Part shown: positions 40,130 through 55,000 of the stretch, piece by piece | Layout of the letters: every line of letters begins with the position of its first letter | How positions within the stretch are numbered: position 1 is the first letter of the stretch | Assembly (NCBI RefSeq): GCF_000524195.1 | Contig: NW_020170432.1 | Coordinates: 388,847-452,846 of the forward strand | Direction of reading: 5' to 3' | Length of the DNA: 64,000 nt | Origin: Echinococcus granulosus | Lineage: Eukaryota; Platyhelminthes; Cestoda; Cyclophyllidea; Taeniidae | Notes under the pieces: generated by a model | What the model was told of the DNA's origin: nothing | What the model saw: the letters and a program-made list of their open reading frames with translations, nothing else | Databases searched by the model: none | Position numbers and translations under genes: made by a program

Positions 40130-43100
40130 GTGTTTACTAATTATCCCGACTGGAAAGACTTGGTTTAGGCTCCCTTCTACCAATAATGCCGATGGACATA
40201 TTTTTCATGCATGAGTAGAATGTGGTATTTCATCTCTTTCTTCCTTATTTGGTGATTTCCTTAATTATCATTTCTAAGCAGTTAAATTGCGAAAGTGTTG
40301 CTTTGATTATTACATGTGGAGAAATTAGAACTGGAGCCCACAGGCTCATTCGTTCATTCATTCAGTTTGTCTGGCTGTTTGTTCAGAAGCCTGTTTGGAT
40401 GACTCACATGACCTGGTGCGAAAGCTGATGGAAATGAGGTGAATATCGCAATAGCACCGGTTTGGACACCCAGATCACCGCTAAAGACGTAATAAGGCAC
40501 ACAAAAGTGTGGAAGACCTGAGAAGCTACAAGCTTGGTTGCGACGCCATGATACCCAGATGGTGGACAAAACCACGAGACGAGAAGAGACCGGAAGGCAC
40601 AATCCACCTAGTTAAACAGACAAATAGGTCCTTTAGTTCCATTAGTCGCCTCCCTCTACCATCGACACCAACTCTTTTCTTCGCCATTAAAAGATTATTG
40701 GGAGCCTCAGATACTCCACAGGAAAGGGAACTATGAGCTGGTTTTCCCTTAGAGATAAAAGTTTACTTCCACCCTCTCGTAGTTTCCTATATATATTCAG
40801 TGCTATATCCTCTCTGCCACTAGAATTGTGGCAGCTGCTAACCAGCAGAGCGGTATACCCGCAGAGCTGACATTCATTAATCATTCCTCTTTGCCACCGT
40901 TTTCCCACCTCACTGTCACCTAGCCGACCATCTTGGTTGGGCTGTGAGGTTAATGCATTAAAAATCACCTCTAAATTATTCTTCCCTTTTCTCGCTTCAG
41001 TTGTCAATCCCCAAATCGCATGTTAGTATGCTTCCCGAATGTAGACGTGATTCGTAAATCGTTCCATTATTCAGCTAAGCACAGTAGATGTCCGTCTCTG
41101 GTGGCATTTGGGCTTGGTGTCCAGTCAAAGAAATTACGAGTAAAAGTTGTTTGAGTCTAGTTTGCTTACTGATGCCACTCACTCACTGGCCTGCGCTGCC
41201 ACTGCATCGGGATAAAATAATATTTGGGTTGGGACATTGAATAGGAATGTAACGCCGAGACAGTGATCAAGACCACAGGGCCGAAAGCAAGTGTCATTCT
41301 TTAGTAACGTCAAGTGGAGTTAGCATGTCATTAAGTAAACGTCTCCCAAACTACTTTGAAAGTCAAACGGCAAAAGATGTCGTATCTAAGTCTTAGTAGT
41401 GTTTTGTCATCATCGCACAATGATGCAGATAAAATCTTGCGGATTAAACTATCCAGCTTGGCCGTATTCCCGCTTGCATGTTTGTGGAGGGTGGTTTTAT
41501 CGCACAGAAGGTTGGTGATTGGTGCCTTCCTTAAATTGGGCCTTAGGCATTGACCTTGTCGTGAAACCGGGACACTTCAAACAATGCGGGTTTTTTAAGT
41601 GTTTGATGTAGTTTACTGATTGCTCGCAAGACGCATTACTTACACATGTGTACATGGCGGCATGATGCTAGATCCCTTACATGTCTTAAAACAGGTGCAA
41701 ACATCATTGTAGTTGGTGTATTGTATGTTTCGCCCCAGCCCACACTTTTCCCATTCCCGCTCTTCCCTCTCCACCTACACTCCGGCTATCATAAACCAAT
41801 CTCCACAGACTTAATAGCAATATTCAACACAATAAATCACATCAGTAATCGTCCGATTTCACCTGGTCAATGATTTTACGTTGCTATGGTGCCCAACCAA
41901 TGACCTGTTGCCGTCCATGTTGCCGCATCCACTATCCAAATAAATAGAGGTGATATTGATGCCTCTCTAATCAGATCACTGGATTATAATGCTGCAAAAT
42001 AATATTAGTTCTGAGGGGTGAGGAATGGTCCTGGACTTCTCGGTCTTCTGGGACTCGAGATATGAGGCTCTGATCAGGCCACTAGTCCTTTACACCCGGT
42101 ATACCTGATGGGGCCTTCTAGAATGATTGGAGCAACATTTTATTGACAGTGAGGCTGGACATGCCGGACGAATTACGCCTTTCGCACATGATTAGTTGTG
42201 ACAGAACCAATGGTTGTCCATAAGATATGGCACAGAAGAAACTTTGTTGCAGATACTTAAAGCGGAGGGAGTCCTATAATTCCCTAATTCCACGTGGAGG
42301 TTTTTGGGACAAGGAGGCCAGAATTGCGTGAAATTTGGAAGCCTAATCTGATAGTCGCCCAAACGAATGCCTTCATCGAAGAAGAATAGCTCAGCCACAA
42401 TCCAAACTTCCCAAGTAAACATCTTCAAGGTAGTTTACGAACGGAGAACACCATAATTTGCAAGACACATCGTATAGTGTGGTCATCATTCCCTCCAAAA
42501 CGGCTAACCGGTGGAATTCCATGGTAAGGCTCTGTTGATAAACAGTACTTGAGCAGATGTGTGCTATTTGGTTAGATTACATGGACCTTTTAGCCCTCCA
42601 AGACTCGTCTTTTATAACAGTGTCACACAACTAGGTTCGGGCAACTTGTTTCACCTTTCGGCATGGTTGACACAACAACGCTCTCAGACTTGTGCGTTCG
42701 ATAATGCCTTGGAACGTAAAAGATAACCAAATAAGTTTATGTAGTTCTTTTTATAGCCGAAGACAAGTAATTTGGAAAATTTCTTCAAATACGAAATCCG
42801 TCTGTAAAAATAATAAACACTGCATCTAGACATCATTTTACAAAGAATCTTATTTTAGGAGCCAAAGCAATAATCGCACCCTGGCCACATCATCTTCCAT
42901 CTATCACGATTTTATTCCCCATTTACTTAATGCCCATTTTGTCTGTAATCATGGGAATGTCTAATGATAATGGCAAGAAAAGGTAATATTCACTTAGTGC
43001 TGGGAGAAATGTTTTACTTGGAATATTTTGGAAGAGGGCGCTGATGAGGACTGAGTAGTATTTCTCCCCTACCATTGCCAATTTAAGCACACATCTTCTC

Positions 43101-46100
43101 GTCACGGATACGTTTAGCGGTAAGCAGTAGGAGGTCATCCGTCTCTAGAAAAGAGAAGTACATCTCAATTGTATCTTACGGTAGCGAGTAGACAGATGGC
43201 AGACATAATCGTGTGCCCCTATAGGAAGTGAACTATTCACGGTGAAAAATTGCATATACAAACACCCAAGGCAAGCATAGTAGTGCGTACCCGAGAAGTG
43301 CGGGGTGGATAGTGGCTCTGTTGAGGATAACCAATGGCATATACGTTCGTCCAGCGTTGCAAAATAAACGCTGTTAGTCAGCTAGTAAGCGAATAACATT
43401 AAGGGGAACAGTTTTGCATATATGGAGGTGGGACAGTAGAACTCAATAGTGCTACAAGCTTGTTGTCACCTGTTAGCACCTAAGGAACGCGATTACTAGG
43501 TAGCTTTTCTATGATTTTTCAAGACGATGCAGATGTTAGCCACTTTCATCACGAGTTAATTTCAAAGTGACTGGGGTAAACGTCACGTTAGTTCCGAATT
43601 AATGCTTCATCAGCAATTATATACTCCTTCATAATCAAAAATAAGGGGTCTACCTGAAAGTTGGGCGGCTCCACGCTAGAAATAAAGAATTTATTTGAAC
43701 ATTTGATGCTGCTACTCTGCTGCATGCCTCACCTTCGCTTGCATGTGCAGCATTGGAACCAGGTTAATCTCGGCTGTAAATGCGGACTAGGTGGAATCAT
43801 GTCCGATGAGTTTAATCGGATTTGTTTTTGTAAGGGTTCGAATTTGCAGATGTATAAATGAGAGCGTGCAAGAGAATGTCGAAACACTAAATTACCCCGT
43901 ATCTGTCTATGCTTTATAATGCATCCATATAAACAATGGCATGCGTTTTACATGTTACAACGAGTTATTGCATGGAGGTGTACTGAAAACCGCGCAAACA
44001 TATTTGGTCAGGTGACGACTTGAGTGCTACCGAAATGCGTAGCCTAAGTCAAATTAAAATTCCATTCGAGGTGTGAACAATTCCCGAGTCCTTCTGGGGC
44101 AAACGCATGGAAGGGCACCGCTAACGTGATAGATTCAATTTACCTGTCTGCTACAACATTACGCAAACGAAGAAAAAATTTTGCGACACGAATTTGACTA
44201 AATAGTGGCTTGGTTTTGAAACGCACTCTATCCCCGCAGAGCTAGCAAGCTGAATTGAGGAGTAAAAGGCCAGTAATTCATTTTGCAATATCGTCACGTG
44301 TTTGTAGGCAAGTTGGTAGCGAGGACATTAGGGACAGCGGTAATGTACATTTATCCTCGCTGAATAGTGTGATGAAAATAAGCAAAAGTTAGTGCGGAAG
44401 ATATAAAGTCAAGGCGGCTGCTTTATTGGTTGGCTGGGAATGCAGTCGAAGGAAAAGGACCACCAGACCAACGGGGACCAATTACATTAATGTTCCCCCT
44501 ATCAGAAAAAAATAGATTTAAATCAGGTGAACCATGGCAACTTCATAATGATTTTTACCCTTCATGGTATATTTTTTGTGCTGTAAATTGATTTTATGCT
44601 AGGCGAATATTGTAGATATATCTGACAGCTATGTTCTTGGAACGTTTTCAACAACCCTTTTCAAAATTATAACAGTTATTAACAGATGTGCATAGTGTCA
44701 CATTAACCGAATTAAACAAATGGAAGGATAAGAAGTAGTGGTTTGAAAGAAAATCTAGACTAGTACAAACATACCATCACCATCCACAACCATGAGTGAT
44801 TTTAGGCTTATAAGATATTTTAACAGCTTATCAGTTCCGTTAATTTAGTTCGTATTTTTTACTAGTTATTCGGTTGCAAAATACTCTAACAAATGCTGGC
44901 CTCTAATGTACCCTTTCAAAAACAAGATCTCAAGCTATTAATATGCTGCTTTGATAACTTTTCAAAACCTGAAAGGTTAGGTGAAGAGCAGTTTTGTGAG
45001 TAATTTTTGCATTCAGGAGATAGCCTTCCATGTACAGGCGTGCAGTGTTCTCCCTAATACATTAACTTATAAGTGCATACTTAAACCTTAGCACATTAAG
45101 TCAGTGATTCACCCAACTTTATCTATTTACTGGTGATTTCGCAGGAGCGTTTAGTCAGTCTTAATGGAAACGCAAATTGTATATTGCCAAAACCTACTAC
45201 TCATGATTGATTGAGGGTGATGCCTCATAAAAGAAACTGATTTGAATAGCTTTTCCCACTCTATGAACAATTCAGTTCCTCTACTAGTTCTCTGTTAGTA
45301 TTATGAGTTTCAGGCAACCCTGGTTAAATTTAGTCTATTTAATATTATTTTGTTACTTTCAGTGATAGGAGACGATTCCCCTGGGACCCGTTTTAAATAT
45401 TAAAGCGTAAATGTCAAAGACGAGAATAACGCAAATAAAACAACAATTCTTTTTCTATAAAATTTATCCGGAATAGCATATTTTTCACAGCATCAACTGT
45501 ACTCAATTTGCTACTTTTGCATAAATGTGCGTGCATGAATGTGATTTCAAATATTGATGTCTTAAAGTCTTAGAGGAGTGCTAGCTTGGCAGCGCTCAAC
45601 ACATATAATCTTTAACGTGACCTGTCATCTCACTAAACTTACTCTAGTATTGTTGATTACTCAACATTAGCACCACCCGGTAGATTATTCGCGTGCATAA
45701 CACTAGATGAAGCCTTTTCTGTCAGGAAAATAGTTGTATTTGAAAGCGCTACGGTGACTTAAACTCATTTTTCTCCCTCTTCCCCTTTGCCTTGAAGCGG
45801 AAACCTGCAACAATCTCAAGCGGTTTTTACGCTTTGGCGGTTTGGTGAATATGATAGTCAAACCATCTGAATGAATTTGGAGCAGAGCAAGAGAAGCCAT
45901 CAACATAGCGCCACACAGGTCTGGCGGTTGGCCTTTCATAGACCCACAAAAAAGATGGAAGAGCGTTTCAAATGATCTTTTTTTGCAAGCATACCGTCAA
46001 ATCGCTTTCAATCAAGTGTAAAATACAGTAAGTAGTAATCAAGGCCACTTTCATTTTCTTGTTTGAATTAAAACACCGAGGTTTCATTTCTGTCCAAAGA

Positions 46101-49036
46101 AATTTTCGATCTGAGTATACTAGAATGCACAATGAATTGTTTAGCGAATTTTCCTGTGAAAGTAGGTGCATTAGTGATTGTAGGACGTCTGAGAACTCGC
46201 CAGTGTGGCGTAAAATCGCTTTATTTGAGATACTAATTGGAATACGTACTTTCAGCCGTAAAGAGGCGATCAATTTAGGGCCCTGCAGCTCAAGAGCATG
46301 CATAAAAATTGACAACTAACAAAAGTGCTTCGTCGAAGTAATGTGGTGACAGCCATGCGATCTAAACTGGTCTGTGCATGTTTTGAGATTTTGACACACA
46401 GAGAGAAGGCGAACGGAAGAGGAAGCAAACTACTTTAGGCTTGGAGTTAGAAGCCAATTTTTGAATATTTTATCCTCTACAAGATTAAGGAACCTTCGGA
46501 TTCGGTTAGACATTAATAATTAACTTAAGGCGTAGAAAAGAAAGTATTAGGAATTCAGTTTATGCTGAACTTGTCTTTACGAATCCTCTAAATCCCAACT
46601 GCTTGCATTTAAAAGTACTGTAGTATACAATATGCGCATATGTTTATTGACAGCCAAGCGCACCTCGCATAGAGACACAGGCCACCTGCAAACTAAGGTC
46701 CCAATACTACCTCCAGAGCTACTGCTAAAACCAAATCGAAGGGTGGATTTTCCATATCCAATATTTTATTATCTAAATTACATCTGTAACCTTTGTAGTG
46801 AATGCTAATGCTATTACAGCAATTGAATGACTCGAATACGCTCATAATTTATTTTATTCCTTTGTTTATATGTGCACGATCACAGGGAATAAAATTAATT
46901 TACTGGAAATAATTAGGCTGTAATCCTTGAAGCATAAATCATTTCAGTAAGGTAGTAATAAATTGGCACAAATGTTAGCAAAAATAACACCCTTTTTCAC
47001 GATCACGCACGGTGCCATTGTTGTGCTTTAAGACAAAAAGCATAATTATTTAATAAAAAACGTTTGCCTTATTTAAACGAAGCGTTGTGAATGTGGTCGG
47101 GTGAGCAACACAGTATTGACGAGCTTTAAAATGCGCGCGTTACTCAACGCTGAGTACCAGGACAACATTTAAGGCTAGCAGAAAATGATGCAGAATAACA
47201 GATTTAAAAGGTTTCATAGGTTGGTAATTTTTGACAAGGTTCTAGTCTTACCAAAAAAGTTACAAGTTACTCTAATCTTTGCATCCCATCTTTTTTGTTT
47301 AGGATCTCTCAAAAAGGCGAGCAAAATATGGTCTCGAGCTGCACTAACAACTTGGATTGATTGTATTATTTGAAAGGAGGGAGTTTTTGGCGGCATTCAA
47401 AAAAATTCAACACAGATGCAACTACCTTACAAAGATCACTTCAGATCTGTTTAACAAAGTTTGACTATGAAATTTTGTGGCAATTGATTGAAATGGAAGA
47501 AACTAGCTGCACAATTATCACACATTTATGTTGCATTAAAATGTATCTAATAATTAATTCATGATTCGTGCAGGTTATAAAATAGTCGTATGAGCTTAAT
47601 AGGTGCCAAATTCATGATATTCATATAACCAAAAACTAAATTCTTAAGCTAGTTGAGATAAACAAAATAAATAGTCCGAGTAGTAAGCTAATCGATCTGA
47701 TTGACTTATGTGTAAGATTTCGCATGATAAACAGCACAAACTCAGTTGATGAAAAAAAAGTTCACAGGACCAAAATCCGGAATGCAATTGAACGCGTCAG
47801 GCCCATACAGTATGCGTTACTATTAGCTTTTCGTACTATCCTTCCCGCAATTAGTTATCTTTCCGGAAGTTAAAATTGCCATAGTATTTTGCCCAGTAGG
47901 TAGAGCAATTGAATAAAATGTTCGGGTTTGTAAATACTGCAAAGTGCATTAGAGAAAATAGAGCCGGCCCGAAGGAAGATCCGAAATCCTGATTACATAA
48001 TGTACAGTCGCAAGGGAATATCCCAAAAAGCTTAGACAATGCTCAAATAGGAAATTTGCTTGCCAAACTAGGCAGCGAAGGGTTGAAGCTTGCAGAAAAG
48101 AATTTTTGGACTCCTTAACTTATTGCCAGTCATGAGTCTATCATGCCAATGGTGCCAGCTTCATGTCACAAAATAAAAAAACTGATATTGAAATAAACAT
48201 AAGTAGTAAATGTGTGTGCATTTAATATTACCTGAGTTCTTCATTAACGTGTAATAATTAATTGACTTTAAAAATGATCGAACTACAATGCAATGAAACG
48301 CATCCAGTTATGCTGCTTTAAGTAGATTTTTGCCACTTATGTTTGAGGTGATCTGATGTCGTTTTTAACTACTAAGTGGATGTTTCACTTTCATAGGCTT
48401 GCATTTTCATTCGGTAATGCAGCGTCTGGGGTAAGCTAATAGCCTCCCGGTCCTTTTCAGCATTAATAACACATGTTTCCTCATATTTTTTTAGTTTATT
48501 GCAAAAAGAAAAACTTGGAACACCACTGGAATTAAAGTAAAAACATGTGGAAAATGCATTAACAGCGACTAAAAAAGACCTTTTGATAAAAGTACATTAA
48601 GGAGATGATCATAGTGCTATACCATTTACAACGAAGGTTTCTAAGATGATTTGAAGCGGACATTGTTGCCGCATACCCTGACAAATGCATTTGAACCATA
48701 CGGCCGGTACAAGACAACAGTACCCAACATATATTTGAACCCGCACAATATTAGTTTTTTCCCATTGCTTAGATACAGAAAAAGGCATTTGCATTTGACA
48801 TTAGTTTAAAATTTAAACTATACAAAGGGGTGTCCTACTTCAGGCATATTAATGTTTTAGCATAGATTAAATAACGAAAGTTGTGAGCATGCCAAAAACG
48901 CCTTATTAATTATTAGTTTTTACTAGATTCTGGGTTTGCATGAGCATATTTCAAGCGACTTAATGCTTCATTCACCCAATTACGACATGGAGTAACAAAC
49001 CTATCTGTCCATCAGGAGGAGATTAGCCTAAGCACA

Positions 49037-52000
49037 ATGAATGAAGATGAGGACAACTTTGTGACATATGGGGATCCTTTTGATGAAGACGATGCAGGTA
49101 CTCGAAAACAATGTTACGTTCCACTTTAAGAAAATTCCACCTTTCTTCATCCCAAATCCAGGCCTCAAGCCTATGAGCAGCGTGTCTTGAACGAACGTGG
49201 TCGGCCCATGAGATTTCATGGGGCATTTACTGGTGGCTTTTCCGCTGGATACTTCAATACCGTCGGTTCTAAAGAAGGTAAGCGTTTACATTCTATGCAT
49301 TTTATATTAAGTTCAGAGTTCGAGATTTCCGGACAGCTGTGTCAAAAGTACTATTTAGGCGTTTCTAATCATTCTGACTTTTTGAGGCTCGTGAACGTAC
49401 TTGTTCCTCCTTGTATTCATAAGCTTGATATTTAGCAGCAATTTGTGCATTTTTGAAGGCTTTAGGCCTCAGTCATTTACTTCATCTCGGCGGAATCGCA
49501 GTCAAAATGCTGGTCAACAAGTCCTGTCCAAACCAGAAGATTTTATGGATGAAGAGGTTGGTTCTCTATGTCATATTTCTCAAACAGATTTGGTCTCGAA
49601 ATATGTTAAATGCTACTTTTGTAATTTAGGACCTCGGTGAGTTTGGTATTGCTCCCCGTCACTACCGAACGCGTCGTGAATTCGACGATCACCACATTTT
49701 TGATACGCTCTCTGAATCTCTCGGTGGCAAATCCGTCATTCCCGATGCCAGCGATATTCTCAAACGGATGCTCATTCCCAGCGGGTTCGGATTTGCCATT
49801 ACTGCGATTTCTTCGAATCTTTTTTGGGAACTTTCTATGTTCCAAGTTTTTATTTCAAAATTTGTCCTTATTGAAATGTGGATTTGTTCAAACGAATATT
49901 AGTATTAATAACCTCCCGCCTTTGCATATGATTTCAGAACAAGTTTAGCTGACAGACTTCTTCGACGTATGGGATGGAAGTCAGATGAGGTTGCAGCAGC
50001 ACTGACTGAGGAAGAAGCTGATGAAAAAAGTGACGCTACTCCGAATAAAGGTACGCTTTAATGGGTTGTCCTTCATTCTTACATTCGTTTTCTATTGCTT
50101 CTCTCGATTCGTTTGGAAACTTGTTTTTGTTTAATGTTATCCGAGCCTGTTTGTGGCCCTATTTTGTGAGCAAATCGTTAGGTTCATTCGTGCCCTCCTC
50201 CGGTAGCACTAGTAAGGAGAAAGATGAAAAAAAGATGGAGAACTTTTCGAAAGTAATTCATTTTAATTTCTGATCAAAGATCCAGGCGCAAACTCTCCTG
50301 CGCATTAAATAAAGCTAAATAATTTGCGAGTTTCTCCATTGTTTAAAAATGAGTGATTTCCAGGACTAATGTATTCAATAATATTGAATACAAGTAGTGA
50401 TTCGAGCATCTTGTACAAAAAAAAATTCAGCTCAAGTTACATTGATCGCGTTTGCAGGGTTACTAATAACCAAAGGCCATCGTGTTCTGTGATTTAAAAA
50501 TACCAAATATCAGGTAGACTTTTAGCTCCTATTAACTATCCTAAAAATAATCATCGGAAACAAATCAAATGAGTTTCATGCATGCTAGATACTTTACATC
50601 TTGCCACAGTTGACATCCATGTGATACTTTTAGCTGAGCCTTAAAGATGTTCTAGAAGCTCATTGCGGTAATGCTTCACCGTCAGTATACGTGTTCTCAT
50701 GAAGTAAAAAATTGCATGAATTCTAGTCTAGAAATCGTAATCCTGTTGCTGGATTGGTACTAGGTATTTACCTTCCCTAGGCCAATAGTCAGGTCATTTT
50801 TTTTAAAAAAGGCGATTTAGAGTTAAAATATCGGGATAAAGTCAGAACGACGCAAATTCTTGTTAATTCGCCTAGCCATCAAATGGACCATTATTTCGAT
50901 AGCTACTATCTCTTGTATGACTAGATAGAAAATCCCCTTGACCTAATGTGGCACTGGGTGTTATCTCGCCTAACAGTCACCCTTTTGAGTTCGCTACAAA
51001 CATTGGTGAAAAAGTCGTGAAATGACGCCCTAGGAACGGTTTTGTTTTTATAAATGGAAATTTGAAGAGAAACCTGAGAAGTTGGTGATTGGACCAAAGT
51101 CTTACTTTTTAGCTGATTTCCTCCGGTGACAGAAACTAATGTGCTGGTCGATCAAGCCTGAATTCTTTAAATAATAATACGTTAGGTGGAGTGATCTGCG
51201 AGTGTCACCACCACTTTTTATTTAGACTAAGCGTACTCTGTGCCACGTATATTTACCGGAGATTACGGTGATCAGCCTCGCATTGAATATAGGTGGCTTC
51301 GGCCTATGCTAACTACACATTATTGCTCTTCTTAAGTGGTAGTCTTTCCGTTTCTAATGCGCCCACCACTTCTGCCTGCATTACAGAACGCGACTACGCG
51401 GTTATCAGCTTCGCTCCAAAGACCAACACTTTCGGTTTGGGCTACTCCGGTCTCGATCCGGAGATTGCGTGGGGCCGACGTGCGCCCACTTCGAGTCAGG
51501 ACCCTCGATCTGAATCAGTGAGTAGTCTGCAGCGACGCGAGCAAGAGAGCCACCTCGGATTCAACCCCTCTACCGGTCTCGTGCGACAGGGCATTCGCGG
51601 TACGTCTATCTTGAATCTGTTCATCTTGTATCTAAAGTGTTCACCTGGCTAGGTATCGTGCAGGGTCGTGTATTGATTGGATGACGGAAGAGATCGTTTC
51701 GATTGTTTAGTCAAGAAGGCATTGGTTTGCTGACTGTGAGAAATGCAGAAATCAACAGGAAATTCTGAATTTTATTCCGATTGCTTTAATTTTGAGAGTG
51801 AGGTCAGGAAGTCATTCTTACTGATTACCGTGCTGCTACATTATGTTGAATTTTTTGGCTGTGTCAAGAAGGTACCAGAGTTAATAGGGGGGTAAAGCAC
51901 CTTGGTAATGGTAATTCCTTAAGAAAATTAATTTAACTCCAAGATTGGAATTGAAGAAATAAAATCCAAGACCTTCGTTTCAGCATTTTGGGTCTGTTGT

Positions 52001-55000
52001 TTATTTTTAAATGCTATAATTAAATCTGTCACAGGAGCTTTGAAGTGCTAGCAGCGGGGCTTCTGGGTACCGGCGTAAGGCTAAGTTACAGAAGACCGGA
52101 AAATGTTGCCGTTAGAACAGAGGTCGCTCTATTCTATTAGGATGATGTTGTCCACTTCCTGCTATAAATGTCGTTCATTCGGTTATGCTTATCCCTTCTT
52201 TACTGTCCTATCCACGACATTGACCCCTTGTTGGGTAGCATGCTTTTAGGACTTCCATTCAAGTGGCTGTATCTTTTAAAGGGCAAGCATTCGGTGTGGG
52301 AGCGCTGCATTCCGAAGATGCCGATATCTATGCCCAAGACAGCCTTGCCTCCTACGACTTCAGTATCGGGGCAGGAGATGAACACGAAAAAGATGATGAT
52401 GAAGATTACGAAATGGCCGAGCTTGAAGCCGCTCGCCACGGTCGATTCTCGGACCTGAGGAAGCGGATTAAGAGCAAATCCACTATTGATGGGTGGACAC
52501 CACCAACTCGTAAGTTTTTTGCCTTCCTCTCCATTCACATATTAGCCGAATGGATTGACTCTAACACTCCTTTTGTTTTCCAGTTCCAAAAGTCCTGCTC
52601 TCCGGAGTGGAGGAAGAGCCTCAGACCGACGTTCTCGAGGGCTTCATGAAACCAGTCGAATCTGAGGCCTGTCTGGTGCTTACAAACGCCGAGTTCTTTG
52701 TCATTCCGAAGCCAGTTATCCTTCCACCGGGTTACAACCCCGTATTCCACCTTGAATGCCTTGGAGGGGGTGCGGAATCGTCTTCGGAGGAAGTCTCGGA
52801 ACCTTTAGTAAACACAACTGCGATTTCTTCTGCTCCGCTTTTAAAGCCGTTTGTCAGTGATTCTGCTAAACAGGCTCGGTTTGAGGCATACCAACTCCTT
52901 CTCAGGCGGGGACTTTCTCGTGAGTCGTCTAACTCATTGATTCCAATGTTCATTCCCACGATTTAATGCGTCGTCATTTGATACCGTCTTCCAATATTTA
53001 AACAACTCAACTTTTCTTGTGGTTGTAATCCTTGGCATCAGGTGGATATCTTATGAACCATTTTTTTCGACTATGATTAAGGATTCGAAGTTACTTATTA
53101 ACATGCTCGTCTCGATTTTAATAAGTATGAACACGTAATTCCCTTGTTTAATTAAGAATAGATGGTTTTCCTGGCTGTAATTTATCTGCCTTAGAGTGAC
53201 TCATCTCCGAACTCTGCCACAACTCCTCCAAATGCTATGGAATAAGTTTGACGATAAGCTAGTTTGCGCAGCTTTACAACCAAGTTAAAGTCAGCTTATA
53301 AAGCAGACAAGCTGTAATTGCTTCAATTTTAACCGCAAGCATTTTAAGAGTTCCTAATGGCGGTTTCAATAGCTGTTTCATTGAGCCATACTTGGTTTCA
53401 ACACTAGCCTCCTTCAGGAAATAAAATCCTCGTATATTAACTTCTTACACATATAATCATTTACACCTGTTCCAATTGTAGACGAGGAAGCGTATCAGCA
53501 ATGCTCAAGCGGGGCCTCCGAGCTGACCATGGAGACTCGAGGCTTCGAGGCCAATGTGTTTGCTACGCTACTGAGAAATCTTGCTCCTGCCCCTTCTACT
53601 CATGCCGCTGCTCCAACGGAGGCGCCAGTTACTGATGCGCCTAAAACACAGGAACAGCAAAGGGACAAACGACCTCTAACAGCGGGCATCTTGGACGCGG
53701 AGAAACAGAGACTTGTAGCTAATCTGCTCAAATCTCGCTTCCGTTCTGCTGGCGAAATGGATATCGGTAAGGAGCTGACTGAAGCGCAAGAGGAGGAACG
53801 AAGAAGGGACATCGGGGTGAGATTCGTTGCACTCCTATTTATTCAGATGATAGCTACTCTTGGCATCTCCTGTAATGGTGATTATTCCAATCTCCCCTTT
53901 ACAACACCACTGAAAGTGCTTTTAAGTAGACGTTTGTTCTTTTTCTCAACGAGATGAGTGGGCGGTGATGTCCTCTTTACCACTACTTGTATCGACATCT
54001 TTACTTTCCAGGCGCTTGACATGACTGATCCTAGAGACAGTGCTGCTGCTAACGAGTCCTACGGTGTTCTTACTCGTCGTACACTAACTTGGCATCCGGC
54101 GGCACTTCTCTGCAAGCGAGTCAACGTCGCTAACCCCTATCCAGAGTGAGTTTCCTTTTTTCATCTTTGATGGCGACAGCTAGTTATTCTACTACTCACC
54201 TGTTAGTGCAATTTATTAGATGTTCATCAGTAAGGTTGAGAATTAAGCATTGTGTATGCTAAAATAATTTGGAATTAGAAGTTTGTTTCCTTAAATAACA
54301 AAAGACTTAAAATTGGTCAAGGTCAATGACGACAAATCTCCCAATCCTCTGGGAGCTGTGGAGCATCAGTCGTCCGATGGGAGGTAACAAAATATTAAAA
54401 GAAGTTCTCACAAACTTGCGTCTCTCGGTATCTACCTTGGCCTTAAAATAATGGGCTTGAAAAATGGTCATTAGGCTTTGCGCTTGGCTGACTCTCTTGG
54501 CTTTTTTTGACCTCGGTTCCCAGGCTTGCTGGCGTCCGGTGTGAAGTTGACCAGGCGGAACTGGGAGTACCCATCCTTGCGGTCCTTGGCAGTACTGGCG
54601 TTGATTGACAAACACCATAGTGGCACCACTGAAATAGGTTTCTTTTTAGTCTTGGCGTATCATTGTCAACTATGTTAATACACTCCACGGACCTTGGGAC
54701 TACTTCGATCCCTAGATGTGACCGAAGTAGTATCTTGTTGTAGATTGGCCAAAATTTCGTACTCGTCAGTGTGACGTTCTGATCCCATTCCAGACAAATA
54801 AGTAGATGTATTCGAATATCTGCAAATTCAGATTACTGGAGACTGTAGATAGAATTAGTAACCTTAGTTAATCGTTGGTCATAGACTTCGAATTGAAGCC
54901 TTTCCATTCGTAGTTCACATTTCTAATGTCTGTAAAGAATTCGTAGGCTTGATAAATTTCTGCAGATAGACCCGTAATCGGTAGCCGGTTATCTAACCTG

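Larger units (their letters stand above)
24248..49036. other. Gene-poor intergenic DNA, right part
   Basis: No gene could be supported. The stretch holds three copies of a dispersed repeat (25736-34338), minor microsatellites and purine-rich tracts. From roughly 43 kb to 49 kb the DNA is AT-rich and featureless up to the GPATCH1 start codon. The promoter and any 5' UTR exon of GPATCH1 should lie near the right-hand end, but no element could be pinned down. Confidence 0.55.

Noticed and set aside
42192..42428. 78-codon minus-strand frame with plausible composition
   Set aside because: No recognised family, no splice or repeat support, and similar frames are expected by chance in 40 kb of intergenic DNA.
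49162..49277. Acceptor at 49160-49161 as the start of GPATCH1 exon 2
   Set aside because: It has a better pyrimidine tract but breaks the frame (stop within a few codons). The acceptor at 49129-49130 gives a 33-nt intron and matches the family sequence.
50182..50252. Possible extra GPATCH1 exon with a Ser/Lys-rich frame ([14 protein letters not shown])
   Set aside because: It has usable splice sites and slight resemblance to the human region after the G-patch. Including it forces a weak acceptor at 51291-51292 and a hydrophobic insertion, whereas exon 5 joins 51387 directly in frame with a strong acceptor.
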